DNA from: Nitrobacteraceae bacterium AZCC 1564
GTDB lineage: Bacteria; Pseudomonadota; Alphaproteobacteria; Rhizobiales; Xanthobacteraceae
Length of the DNA stretch: 64,000 nt
Assembly: GCA_036924835.1 (NCBI GenBank)
Contig: JBAGRR010000001.1
Span: 1,240,001 to 1,304,000, forward strand
Direction: 5' to 3'
The position numbers were made by a program, and so were the translations under genes. The notes beneath the pieces were generated by a model. That model was not told the origin of the DNA. It searched no databases and saw only the letters and a list, made by a program, of their open reading frames with translations. Shown one piece after another: positions 14,777-23,100 of the stretch; the stretch's first letter is position 1; the number at the start of each line of letters is the position of its first letter.

Positions 14777-16129
14777 ATGAGCACCTCCCTGTCGCCCCTG
14801 CTGGCCCCCATGCTGTCGAGTCCCGCCATGCGCGCGGTCTGTGACGATACGGCTTATCTGCAATACATGCTTGACTTCGAGGCAGCGCTGGCCCGTGCCG
14901 AAGCCGCGACGGGCACAATTCCGGGCTCCGCAGCGAAAGTCATATCCGACGGAAGTAAAGCTGAAAATTTTGATACTGCGGCGCTGGCGAATGCCGCCAG
15001 CAAGGCGGGCAATCTCGCCATCCCGCTGGTCAAAGCCCTTACAGCCCAAATCGCAAAAGCTGATCCTGAGGCTTCGCGCTACGTGCATTGGGGCGCCACA
15101 AGTCAAGATGTCGTCGATACAGCAACGATGCTGCAACTAAGGGCAGCAACGAGCGCGCTGCTGAGCGATGTCGATCGGGCCATCAAGGCATTTGCCGCGC
15201 TCGCCGTTACGCATCGCCACACGGCAATGGTTGCACGGACGTGGCTGCAGCACGCATTGCCGATGCCGTTCGGTCTGAAGCTCGCGGAATATGCGGCCGC
15301 CTTGCACCGCTCGCGATTGCGACTGAAACGTTTGCAAACCGAATCAATCGCGCTGCAGTTTGGCGGTGCCGCCGGGACCCTCGCAGCCCTGGGCGACAAA
15401 GGAATGAGCATCGCCGCACAGCTCGCGAAAGAATTGTCGCTCCCGCTGCCTGAAGCTCCTTGGCACACGCATCGCGACCGGATTGCGGAGGTCGCATCCG
15501 CTCTAGCGATCCTCACAGGCACCTGCGGCAAGATCGCTCGCGACGTCTCGCTCATGATGCAAACCGACATTGCGGAGGCGTTTGAACCCTCCGGCGCAGG
15601 CCGCGGCGGATCATCGACGATGCCACATAAACGCAACCCAGTCGCCGCCGCCAGCGCGCTTGCAGCAGCGACGATGGCTCCGAATCTGGCTGCGACGATT
15701 TTTGCTGCGCAAGTTCAGGAGCATGAGCGCAGCGCGGGCGCATGGCACGCAGAATGGCCAACGCTGCCCACGCTGTTGTTGGTGACCTCGGGCGCACTCG
15801 CCGCCATCGTCGATATTGCCGAGGGAATCGAAGTCGATACCGCTCGCATGCGCACCAACCTTGACGCAACGCACGGCCTCGTCATGGCGGAAGCCGTTGC
15901 CATGGCACTCGCCGAAAAGATCGGCAAAAGCGAATCGCACCACACCATTGAGGCTGCGAGCCGCAGATCGGTCGAGACCGGACAGCACCTGCTCGATGTT
16001 CTTAAAAACGACAACCTCGTCACGAACCACATCAGCGCCGAAAAACTCGATGACCTGTTCGCGCCAATGTCCTATCAGGGCGCATCGCAACAACTGATCG
16101 ACCGTTTGCTCGCGTCGCTGACGACATAA
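14777..16129 (+). CDS. pcaB: 3-carboxy-cis,cis-muconate cycloisomerase
   Basis: The 450-residue enzyme belongs to the fumarase/aspartase superfamily: the signature GRGGSSTMPHKRNPVAAA sits at about residues 275-292, and VHWGATSQDVVDTATMLQL supplies the conserved TSQD segment. It closes the ring of 3-carboxymuconate in protocatechuate degradation. pcaD follows 18 bp downstream and pcaC after that, so the three form an operon in reaction order. The start codon lies 11 bp after a cluster of four hairpins, with only a weak ribosome site, so the promoter must be inside or beyond the repeats. Confidence 0.95.
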   Translation: MSTSLSPLLAPMLSSPAMRAVCDDTAYLQYMLDFEAALARAEAATGTIPGSAAKVISDGSKAENFDTAALANAASKAGNLAIPLVKALTAQIAKADPEASRYVHWGATSQDVVDTATMLQLRAATSALLSDVDRAIKAFAALAVTHRHTAMVARTWLQHALPMPFGLKLAEYAAALHRSRLRLKRLQTESIALQFGGAAGTLAALGDKGMSIAAQLAKELSLPLPEAPWHTHRDRIAEVASALAILTGTCGKIARDVSLMMQTDIAEAFEPSGAGRGGSSTMPHKRNPVAAASALAAATMAPNLAATIFAAQVQEHERSAGAWHAEWPTLPTLLLVTSGALAAIVDIAEGIEVDTARMRTNLDATHGLVMAEAVAMALAEKIGKSESHHTIEAASRRSVETGQHLLDVLKNDNLVTNHISAEKLDDLFAPMSYQGASQQLIDRLLASLTT

Positions 16130-16147
16130 GAATTACGGAGAAGTTTA

Positions 16148-16930
16148 ATGCCTATGATCGATGCCGACGGCTGCCTCCTGAACGTTTCAGTTGAAGGCCG
16201 CGAAAGTGGCCCCACGATCATGCTGTCCAATTCCCTCGGCACCACGATGCAAATGTGGGAACCGCAAATGGCGGCACTGACGAAATTGTTTCGTGTCGTC
16301 CGCTACGATCGGCGCGGTCACGGCAAGTCCGGCGCACCCGCCGGCCCCTACTCAATGGAGCGCTTCGGCAATGACGTGCTGGCAATCCTCGACGATCTCA
16401 ACATCGAGAAGGTGCATTGGTGCGGCGTTTCGATGGGTGGCATGGTCGGCCAGTGGCTTGGAGCGAACGCGCCGGAGCGCGTCGGCAAGCTAATTCTCGC
16501 GAACACGACCTGCTACTACGCGGACCCGACCAACTGGTTGAACCGCATCAAAGCCGTTAACGAAAGCGGCCTCGCTGCGATCGCCGACACAGTCATTGCC
16601 GCATGGTTGACCGCGGACTTCCGTGAGCGTGAGCCGCAAATCACCGCACGCCTGAAGCAGATGCTTCTTGACAGCCCGGCACAGGGCTACGTCGCATGCT
16701 GCGAGGCGCTAAGCAAACTCGATCAGCGCGATCTGCTGCCGCGCATCACAGCACCGACGCTCGTGATCGCGGGACGTCATGACGCTGCGACGCCAGTGGA
16801 AGCAGGTGAATTCATCCGCAGTCGTATCCCGGGCGCGAGCATGACCCTGCTCGATGCAGCGCACATCTCCAACGTCGAACAGTCGCACAGCTTTACGGAA
16901 GCCGTGGTCGGCTTTTTGACGCAGCGTTGA
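16148..16930 (+). CDS. pcaD: 3-oxoadipate enol-lactonase
   Basis: The 260-residue alpha/beta hydrolase has the nucleophile elbow GVSMGGMVGQW (Ser about residue 98), the oxyanion region SNSLGTTMQMWEPQM, a downstream Asp in VIAGRHDAATPVEAG and a C-terminal His in DAAHISNVEQ. It hydrolyses beta-ketoadipate enol-lactone to beta-ketoadipate. It follows pcaB by 18 bp and precedes pcaC by 9 bp. Confidence 0.95.
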   Translation: MPMIDADGCLLNVSVEGRESGPTIMLSNSLGTTMQMWEPQMAALTKLFRVVRYDRRGHGKSGAPAGPYSMERFGNDVLAILDDLNIEKVHWCGVSMGGMVGQWLGANAPERVGKLILANTTCYYADPTNWLNRIKAVNESGLAAIADTVIAAWLTADFREREPQITARLKQMLLDSPAQGYVACCEALSKLDQRDLLPRITAPTLVIAGRHDAATPVEAGEFIRSRIPGASMTLLDAAHISNVEQSHSFTEAVVGFLTQR

Positions 16931-16939
16931 GGCCACACG

Positions 16940-17332
16940 ATGGACGAACAGACTCGCAGCGAACTCGGCACGAAACAGCGTCGCAAGGTCCTGGGTGATG
17001 CCTGGGTCGACAAATCAGCGGCAGGCAGGAATTCATTCAACGCGGATTTTCTGGATCTGATCAGCCGCTACGCCTGGGGCGAGATCTGGACGCGCCCGCA
17101 CTACGACGAACGCACACGACGCGTGCTTGTGATCGGCACGATGATGGCGCTCGGCCAGTGGGACGAGTTCCGGATGCACGTGCGCGCTGCCCTCAATGAG
17201 GGCGGCTTCACGCCCGACGATATCAAGGAAATCTTGTTACAGCAGGCGATCTATTGCGGCGTTCCTGCCGCGAACCACGCGTTCAAGGAAGCGGCTGCGA
17301 TTATTCAGGAGCTAGGGCTGCTCGACAGATAA
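16940..17332 (+). CDS. pcaC: 4-carboxymuconolactone decarboxylase
   Basis: The 130-residue protein is a stand-alone PcaC of normal length with the CMD/AhpD-like fold: RRKVLGDAWVDKSAAGRNSFNADFLDLISRYAWGEIWTRP, then RRVLVIGTMMALGQWDEFRMHV and ILLQQAIYCGVPAANHAFKEA. It decarboxylates gamma-carboxymuconolactone to the enol-lactone used by PcaD. Its last 28 bp overlap the 3' end of a convergent minus-strand gene. The ring-cleaving pcaGH genes and the later pcaIJF genes are not in this window. Confidence 0.95.
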   Translation: MDEQTRSELGTKQRRKVLGDAWVDKSAAGRNSFNADFLDLISRYAWGEIWTRPHYDERTRRVLVIGTMMALGQWDEFRMHVRAALNEGGFTPDDIKEILLQQAIYCGVPAANHAFKEAAAIIQELGLLDR

Positions 17333-17832
17333 GCTCGCTGAGGCATTTCCGCAGCCCGTGTTGTGGATGCCGCAGCCTTCTTGTCGTTGTCGATGACCAG
17401 CAAAATTGTGGCACCGAGCAGCAACAGGGCCTCGCTGGCATGCAGGTGAAGCGCGGCCTGCTCGCCGACCTTTGATGCGGCGATCAGGCTGGCCATGCTA
17501 ACGAACGCACCTAAGCCAAGCGCAAAACCGAGCGCCTCGTCGCTATTGCCCTTCTTGCGGATGGCTTCGCGGATGATCAGCAGCAAAAAAAGCAGGAAGA
17601 ATGCAGCAACCATGACCTTGCTGAGTGCCAGCATCCATGCGAAGCGCGTCGTGCCAAGCGCCGAGAGATTCATAAAGTCGCTGACATACATGGCCGGTCC
17701 GACGTTGGAGCGGTCATACAGCCCGCGGATCGGCGAGACCCAAATCTTCATCGCGGAGATCGTCCACGACGGAATGAAATAGGATGCCAGAAGCACGCCG
17801 TTGAAAGTGCTGATCCGCCAGTCTCTGGACAT
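17305..17832 (-). CDS. Hypothetical membrane protein, 175 residues
   Basis: No family is recognised. The chain has an N-terminal hydrophobic stretch (VLLASYFIPSWTISAMKIW) and three further likely membrane segments: a clear one at FAWMLALSKVMVAAFFLLFLLLII, then around ALGFALGLGAFVSMASLIAA and EALLLLGATILLVI. The charged IREAIRKKGN lies between the second and third. The start ATG has GAGG 4-7 nt before it. The C-terminal tail is polar and its coding sequence overlaps the end of pcaC. It appears to be a single-gene unit. Confidence 0.65.
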   Translation of the reverse strand: MSRDWRISTFNGVLLASYFIPSWTISAMKIWVSPIRGLYDRSNVGPAMYVSDFMNLSALGTTRFAWMLALSKVMVAAFFLLFLLLIIREAIRKKGNSDEALGFALGLGAFVSMASLIAASKVGEQAALHLHASEALLLLGATILLVIDNDKKAAASTTRAAEMPQRAYLSSSPSS

Positions 17833-17968
17833 GCCGCCTCGTCGAAATCGATCACTATTGGCGGAGCTAACTCCCCGCGACTACGAGGGACAATTTAAAC
17901 CCTTCTTTAACGTTAATGCAGCGGGGTGTCCGGTGGATGACTGTGGACAACGGATATGTGATTGCAGG

Positions 17969-17998
17969 AAAAATCCCGCCTCTCGGCGGGATTTTTTC
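17969..17998. terminator. Rho-independent terminator, bidirectional
   Basis: AAAATCCCGCC and GGCGGGATTTTTT flank a 4-nt loop (TCTC), giving a GC stem with A/T tails on both sides. On the minus strand it lies about 26 bp after the stop codon of the small Gln-rich gene at 18024-18188. Confidence 0.85.
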
Positions 17999-18023
17999 GG
18001 AACCCGAGCAATTTTTAGCCATC

Positions 18024-18188
18024 CTAACGGCCACCTTTTTGCCCCTGCTGCCCTGACTGTTGGCCTGGCTTCTGGCTGGGATCCTGCTGCTGCTGGCCGG
18101 GCCGCTGACCACCGCCCTGTTGCTGACCGGGCTTCTGGTTAGGATTCTGGCTCTGCTGGCCGGGATTTTGATTCGGATTGTTTCCCAT
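18024..18188 (-). CDS. Small Gln/Pro/Gly/Asn-rich protein, 54 residues
   Basis: The minus-strand ATG at 18188 opens a 54-codon frame built of near-repeats such as QNPGQQ, QNPNQKPGQQ, QRPGQQQQ and QKPGQQSGQQ, ending GQKGGR. There is no signal peptide or hydrophobic segment, so a disordered cytoplasmic protein is expected. The coding strand uses CAG, CCC and GGC strongly, and a good terminator lies just downstream; both support a real transcript. Similar small Gln-Pro-Gly proteins are common in Bradyrhizobium relatives without known role. Confidence 0.6.
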   Translation of the reverse strand: MGNNPNQNPGQQSQNPNQKPGQQQGGGQRPGQQQQDPSQKPGQQSGQQGQKGGR

Positions 18189-18561
18189 ATTGACGACTCC
18201 CTTGCTGCGTCAGCAAAACCAACGGGCGCAGCTACGGTTGGTTGCAAAGGAACTGCCGTTCCGCGCCCGTCTTTTGGACGCTCAAGAAACGATCCGCTGG
18301 AACATTGCAGCGCAGCGCAACTCGGCGTGGATGACGACGCCAAGCCGCAGCCCGCGTGGTTGCCGCCCATTGTTCCCGCTGTTAGAAAATGGGACGACGC
18401 GACGATCCGGCTGCCGGAGCCCTCGACGTGTTGATTGCTATGCATGATTCCGCCCCAAGAATCGGTTTTTCGGGTCAGGTCATGCCGGCACAGGATAAAC
18501 GCAGCAAATTCGGATACGTCCGGTATCCCCTTTTGCCGAATTTGCTCAAACGCGGCAGCCT
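18189..18561. other. Intergenic region upstream of livHM, no gene recognised
   Basis: This 373-bp stretch separates the divergent small Gln-rich gene from the liv operon. Open frames exist on both strands, but none has a ribosome site together with recognisable protein sequence. It presumably holds both promoters. No palindrome comparable to the other operators was seen. Confidence 0.5.
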
Positions 18562-20889
18562 ATGGACTACTTCGCCCAGCAACTCATCAACGGACTGGTG
18601 CTCGGTTCGATCTATGGCCTGATCGCCATCGGCTACACGATGGTCTACGGCATCGTTGGCATGATCAATTTCGCCCACGGCGATATTTTCATGATCGGCG
18701 GTTTCATCGCTCTCATCTCGTTTCTCATTCTCGTCTCGATCGGCCTGACGGCAATTCCCGTCATCCTGCTGTTGGTGCTGCTGGTCGCGATGGCTGTCAC
18801 CGCCCTTTATGGCTGGACGGTCGAGCGGATTGCCTATCGCCCGCTGCGCCAATCCTTCCGCCTCGCCCCGATGTTGTCCGCAATCGGCATGTCCTTTGTG
18901 TTGTCGAACTACGCGCAGGTGGCGCAAGGTGCACGCGTCAAGCCCGTGCCTCCTGTCGTCACCGGCGGATACACCTTGTTCGAGCGCGACGGCTTTGTCG
19001 TGCAGCTCTCGAACATTCAGATCATCGTCGTTATCACCACGGTTATTCTGCTCGCGATCTTTTCATGGCTGGTCGCGCGCACGCGCCTTGGCCGCGACAT
19101 GCGCGCCTGCGAGCAGGATCAGACCATGGCGGCACTTCTGGGAGTCGATGTCGACCGTACCATCTCCATGACCTTCGTGATTGGCGCTGCGCTCGCCGCC
19201 GTCGCGGGCATGATGTATCTACTCTATTACGGCGTCGTCGATTTCTTCATGGGCTTCGTCGCCGGGATTAAAGCCTTCACCGCGGCAGTGCTCGGCGGCA
19301 TCGGCTCTCTGCCGGGTGCCATGCTGGGTGGGCTCGCCATTGGCCTGATCGAAACATTCTGGGCGGCCTACTTCTCGTCGGAATACAAGGACGTTGCCGC
19401 GTTTTCGATCCTGATCATCGTCCTCATCTTCCTTCCGACCGGCCTGCTGCGGCCGTCCGGAAGTCGAGAAAGTCTGAGGTTACGCGTGGCGCAAGCTTCC
19501 AATCCAACCACGCGCGCGCCATCTCACAAGGCCGCGTCGGACCAAGGCCTGGCATTCATCTTGAAGAAGGCCATCCTGAGTGCGCTTGTGGCGCTAGCGC
19601 TGTTTTCTCTGATGATCGGCATCCGCACCGAAGCTGGGCCCGCGGGGCAACTGATCTACTGGACCCGCTTCGGCGATCTTGCGGCACTTGTTGCAGCCGT
19701 GTTCTTCGGAAGTATCGTGGTCGAGTTGCTGCGGCAGTGGATCGGGCCGACCAAGCGAATTCCCATCCTGCCCACAACTGTCAGCGACAGATTTGCCTCA
19801 GCGCGCCATCTATTTGGTCCGGCACTTCTAGTACTCACCTGTCTGGTGCCGGTGATCTTCTATGATCAGCGCTACATCCTCGATCTCGGCATTCTGGTGC
19901 TGACTTACATCATGCTGGGCTGGGGCCTGAACATTGTGGTCGGCCTCGCCGGCCTGCTCGATCTCGGCTATGTCGCGTTCTACGCCGTCGGCGCATATTC
20001 TTACGCACTGCTGGCCCAATACGGCCTGCCGTTTCTGAATGTGCTTTCGGACTATCCCTACGTATCCATCGACTTCGTACAGCTTGGTCCGTGGGCATTC
20101 TGGGTGCTGCTTCCGATCTCGGGCATCCTTGCCGCCTTCTGGGGGATGCTCCTCGGCTTTCCGGTGCTTCGTCTGAAGGGCGACTATCTCGCAATCGTCA
20201 CGCTGGCATTTGGCGAAATCATCCGTCTCGTTTTGCTGAACTGGCAAAATGTCACGGGCGGCCCGAACGGCATCAGCGGCATTCCCCGCCCGACATTCTT
20301 CGGAATCCCGCTCACCAACACCGACGATGGTCTCGCGGCCCGGCTCGGCATTGAGTTCTCGGCGACGCATCGCGTCGTGTTTCTATTCTATCTCATCCTC
20401 GCGCTCGCACTGCTGACGAACTGGGTGACCATTCGCTTGCGGCGCCTGCCGATCGGCCGCGCATGGGAGGCGCTCCGTGAAGACGAAGTCGCGTGCCGCT
20501 CACTCGGCATCAACACCACCATCACGAAGCTGTCCGCCTTCGCAACCGGTGCGATGTTCGGCGGCTTTGCCGGCGCGTTCTTCGCAACACGCCAGGGCTT
20601 CATCAGCCCGGAGTCATTCACGTTTCAGGAATCTGCACTCGTCCTCGCGATCGTGGTACTCGGCGGAATGGGCTCGCAATTGGGCGTGGCATTGGCTGCA
20701 CTTGCCATGATCGGAGGGTTCGAGCTGTTCCGTGGCTTCGAACAATTCCGCATGCTGGTGTTCGGTTCAGCGATGGTGCTGCTCATGATCTGGCGGCCTC
20801 GCGGCTTGATCGGTCATCGCACACCGTCGGTCTTTCTGGAAAAGCGGACGGAGATTTCATCTTCGATGGTCAAGGAAGGCCACGGATGA
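18562..20889 (+). CDS. livHM: Fused branched-chain amino acid ABC transporter permease LivH-LivM
   Basis: One 775-residue chain contains both permeases. Residues 1-295 are LivH-like (NGLVLGSIYGLIAIGYTMVYGIVGMINFAHGD ... GRDMRACEQDQTMAALLGVDVDRTI). A linker of about 30 residues follows. From about 330 the chain is LivM-like, with YIMLGWGLNIVVGLAGLLDLGYVAFYAVGAY at about 445-475 and GRAWEALREDEVACRSLGINTTITKLSAFA further on. Usually these are two genes. The fused product would give the whole membrane channel for uptake of branched-chain amino acids or related carboxylates. It overlaps livG by 4 bp. Confidence 0.93.
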   Translation: MDYFAQQLINGLVLGSIYGLIAIGYTMVYGIVGMINFAHGDIFMIGGFIALISFLILVSIGLTAIPVILLLVLLVAMAVTALYGWTVERIAYRPLRQSFRLAPMLSAIGMSFVLSNYAQVAQGARVKPVPPVVTGGYTLFERDGFVVQLSNIQIIVVITTVILLAIFSWLVARTRLGRDMRACEQDQTMAALLGVDVDRTISMTFVIGAALAAVAGMMYLLYYGVVDFFMGFVAGIKAFTAAVLGGIGSLPGAMLGGLAIGLIETFWAAYFSSEYKDVAAFSILIIVLIFLPTGLLRPSGSRESLRLRVAQASNPTTRAPSHKAASDQGLAFILKKAILSALVALALFSLMIGIRTEAGPAGQLIYWTRFGDLAALVAAVFFGSIVVELLRQWIGPTKRIPILPTTVSDRFASARHLFGPALLVLTCLVPVIFYDQRYILDLGILVLTYIMLGWGLNIVVGLAGLLDLGYVAFYAVGAYSYALLAQYGLPFLNVLSDYPYVSIDFVQLGPWAFWVLLPISGILAAFWGMLLGFPVLRLKGDYLAIVTLAFGEIIRLVLLNWQNVTGGPNGISGIPRPTFFGIPLTNTDDGLAARLGIEFSATHRVVFLFYLILALALLTNWVTIRLRRLPIGRAWEALREDEVACRSLGINTTITKLSAFATGAMFGGFAGAFFATRQGFISPESFTFQESALVLAIVVLGGMGSQLGVALAALAMIGGFELFRGFEQFRMLVFGSAMVLLMIWRPRGLIGHRTPSVFLEKRTEISSSMVKEGHG

Positions 20890-21734
20890 ATCTGATAACA
20901 AGCGCGCTCGACGACATTCTTGTAGTGGACCACCTATCGATGCGCTTCGGCGGCATCGTCGCGGTGAACGACCTGTCGTTTGCGGCCAAGCGCGGCGATA
21001 TTACCGCACTGATCGGTCCGAACGGGGCCGGCAAAACCACTGTGTTCAACTGCATCACGGGTTTTTACAAGCCGACCACCGGCATGATGCGACTTCTGCA
21101 CGACGATCGTCGGGAGTTCCTACTCGAGCGATTGTTTGACTATCGTATCTCCAAAGTCGCGAAGGTCGCGCGCACCTTTCAGAACATTCGCCTGTTTGCC
21201 GGCATGACTGCTCTCGAAAACCTGATGGTGGCCCAGCACAACACGCTGATGAGCGCGTCAGGCTATTCGCTGCTGGGGCTATTCGGCACACCTGGGTTTC
21301 GCCAAGCTGAGGCTGCCGCCATCGACCGCGCCCGTTACTGGCTCGACAGAATCGGATTGACCAATCGCGCAGACGATGCGGCGGGCAACCTCGCCTATGG
21401 CGACCAGCGGCGGCTCGAGATTGCGCGCGCGATGTGTTCCGAGCCGGCACTGTTGTGCCTCGACGAGCCTGCAGCCGGATTGAACGCGCGCGAGAGCGAC
21501 GAGCTAAGTCAACTGCTGCTTGCGATCCGCAAGGATCACGGTACGTCGCTGCTCCTGATCGAGCACGACATGTCCGTGGTGATGGAGATTTCCGACCGCA
21601 TCTTCGTGCTCGATCACGGTGTTAAGATTGCGGCCGGCACACCACGCGAGATCCGTGACGATCCCAAGGTCATCGCGGCCTATCTCGGCGCGGATGAACA
21701 GACAGCCCTCAAGGTCATGGAGGGCGATTCATGA
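20886..21734 (+). CDS. livG: Branched-chain amino acid ABC transporter ATP-binding protein LivG
   Basis: Translation starts at the ATG at 20886, which overlaps the livHM stop codon; the open frame extends further upstream but has no better start. The 282-residue product has Walker A GPNGAGKTTVFNCITGFY, an insertion with ARTFQNIRLFAGMTALEN (the LivG Q-loop), signature LAYGDQRRLEIARAM and Walker B LLCLDEPAAGLN. The LivG-specific C-terminal ending is present (GTPREIRDDPKVIAAYLG). It works with LivF as heterodimeric motor. Confidence 0.95.
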   Translation: MNLITSALDDILVVDHLSMRFGGIVAVNDLSFAAKRGDITALIGPNGAGKTTVFNCITGFYKPTTGMMRLLHDDRREFLLERLFDYRISKVAKVARTFQNIRLFAGMTALENLMVAQHNTLMSASGYSLLGLFGTPGFRQAEAAAIDRARYWLDRIGLTNRADDAAGNLAYGDQRRLEIARAMCSEPALLCLDEPAAGLNARESDELSQLLLAIRKDHGTSLLLIEHDMSVVMEISDRIFVLDHGVKIAAGTPREIRDDPKVIAAYLGADEQTALKVMEGDS

Positions 21735-22465
21735 GCAAACCACTGCTCGCCATTCGTGGGCTGGTCGCTGCCTATGGACACATCGAAGCGCTGAAAGGCG
21801 TCGATCTCGACATCAGCGCTGGAGAGATCGTTGCGCTGATCGGCGCCAACGGCGCGGGCAAATCAACGCTGATGATGTCCATCTTCGGCCGGCCGCGCGC
21901 CAAGTCGGGAACCATCGAATTCGACGGACAAGACATTACCCGCATACCAACCCATCACGTCGCGCGCCTGCGGATTGCGCAATCACCGGAGGGACGCCGC
22001 ATCTTTCCGCGTATGAGCGTAGCCGAAAATCTTCGCATGGGCGCAGACGCTGCCATCGAGAGCAGTGAGGCCGAGTACAGCGCGACGCTTGAACGTGTCT
22101 TTGCCTTGTTCCCGCGCCTCAAGGAACGCATGACCCAGCGCGGTGGCACCTTGTCCGGCGGCGAGCAGCAAATGCTGGCGATCGGCCGGGCGCTGATGAG
22201 CCGCCCTCGCCTCCTGCTGCTGGACGAGCCGTCGCTCGGTCTTGCGCCGCTGATCGCGCGCCAGATTTTCGATGCCATTCGCAAGCTCAATATGCAGGAC
22301 GGCCTGACTGTTCTGATTGTGGAGCAAAACGCCAATCACGCACTGAAACTAGCACACCGTGGTTATGTGATGGTCAATGGCCTGATCACGCTCAGCGGCA
22401 CCGGGACCGATCTGCTCGCACGACCGGAAATACGCGCGGCTTATCTCGAAGGTGGACGACATTGA
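21731..22465 (+). CDS. livF: Branched-chain amino acid ABC transporter ATP-binding protein LivF
   Basis: The 244-residue ATPase shows Walker A GANGAGKSTLMMSIFG, QSPEGRRIFPRMSVAENL, signature LSGGEQQMLAIGRALM and Walker B LLLLDEPSLGLAP, all typical of LivF. It overlaps livG by 4 bp and the following small membrane gene by 4 bp, so five consecutive products are likely to be translationally coupled or nearly so. Confidence 0.95.
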   Translation: MSKPLLAIRGLVAAYGHIEALKGVDLDISAGEIVALIGANGAGKSTLMMSIFGRPRAKSGTIEFDGQDITRIPTHHVARLRIAQSPEGRRIFPRMSVAENLRMGADAAIESSEAEYSATLERVFALFPRLKERMTQRGGTLSGGEQQMLAIGRALMSRPRLLLLDEPSLGLAPLIARQIFDAIRKLNMQDGLTVLIVEQNANHALKLAHRGYVMVNGLITLSGTGTDLLARPEIRAAYLEGGRH

Positions 22466-22812
22466 GCGATCTATATTCAAACGAGTCCGTCTTTCAGGTG
22501 CTGTTCGTCACCCTTGTGTTGGGTGGTGGCTGCGCGTTGCTCGCTGGGCGCGCGATCGCGCTGACATGGCGAAGCATTTGGATCGTGGGTGCCGCGATGA
22601 TTCCAATGGGGCTCGCGGTGCGCTTCATCCACTTCGCGCTGTTCAACGAGACGTTGCTGGCCCCCAGAACGTATCTCGTCGAAACCGTAATTCTGCTGAT
22701 TATTGCCTGCCTATCGTTCCAGCGCACGCGTGCTCGCCAGATGGTCCGGCAGTATTACTGGCTGTACGAATCAAACGGCCCTCTCGGCTGGCGACTGCGG
22801 CAAGATGCCTAG
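22462..22812 (+). CDS. Small membrane protein of the liv operon (DUF6867-like)
   Basis: A TTG start overlapping the livF stop codon opens a 116-residue frame with three hydrophobic segments (VLFVTLVLGGGCALLAG, SIWIVGAAMIPMGLAVRFI, YLVETVILLIIACLSF) and a basic tail RTRARQMVRQYYWLYE. Proteins of this size and place occur after livF in related genomes; the DUF6867 label is from memory and could not be checked. A role as accessory or assembly factor of the permease is inference. Its stop codon TAG is part of the CTAG that opens the next repeat element. Confidence 0.75.
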   Translation: MSDLYSNESVFQVLFVTLVLGGGCALLAGRAIALTWRSIWIVGAAMIPMGLAVRFIHFALFNETLLAPRTYLVETVILLIIACLSFQRTRARQMVRQYYWLYESNGPLGWRLRQDA

Positions 22813-22977
22813 TGGTCCGATTCTAACATTCGCATACCGTCTCGGCAGGCGCCTTCTGCGAATGTTAGAATCAAAGGACCACTAGCAAATACAAGTTTCT
22901 AGTGGAGTTTTGGATTTGACATTCGCTTGACGAACTCGTGGTTAGGTGGATAGCGAATGTCAAATCCACTCCACTAG
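22809..22977. repeat. Paired-hairpin element, subfamily B (169 bp)
   Basis: Hairpin 1 (22809-22885) and hairpin 2 (22899-22977) have the same outer and inner arms as the B element at 14600-14765, while the loops differ. The linker is CAAATACAAGTTT. The bulge (AAA) of hairpin 1 is on its right arm and that of hairpin 2 (TTT) on its left arm. The element sits inside the liv operon, between the small membrane gene and the binding-protein gene. Confidence 0.92.
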
Positions 22978-23100
22978 TCAAGCCCTGAACCGGGCTGAAA
23001 ATTGCCCATGACTTGCCGGTAAAATCAGCCGACAATAGGTGTGATTTGTTCCCGACGGGCCGTCTGGCCATGCTTTCACGAGCTTCATGAGGACTGTTCT

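Noticed and set aside
20493-20885. Upstream extension of the livG open frame inside livHM
   Set aside because: The extended frame lies entirely within the LivM coding region and its translation resembles no protein; the ATG overlapping the livHM stop is the natural start.
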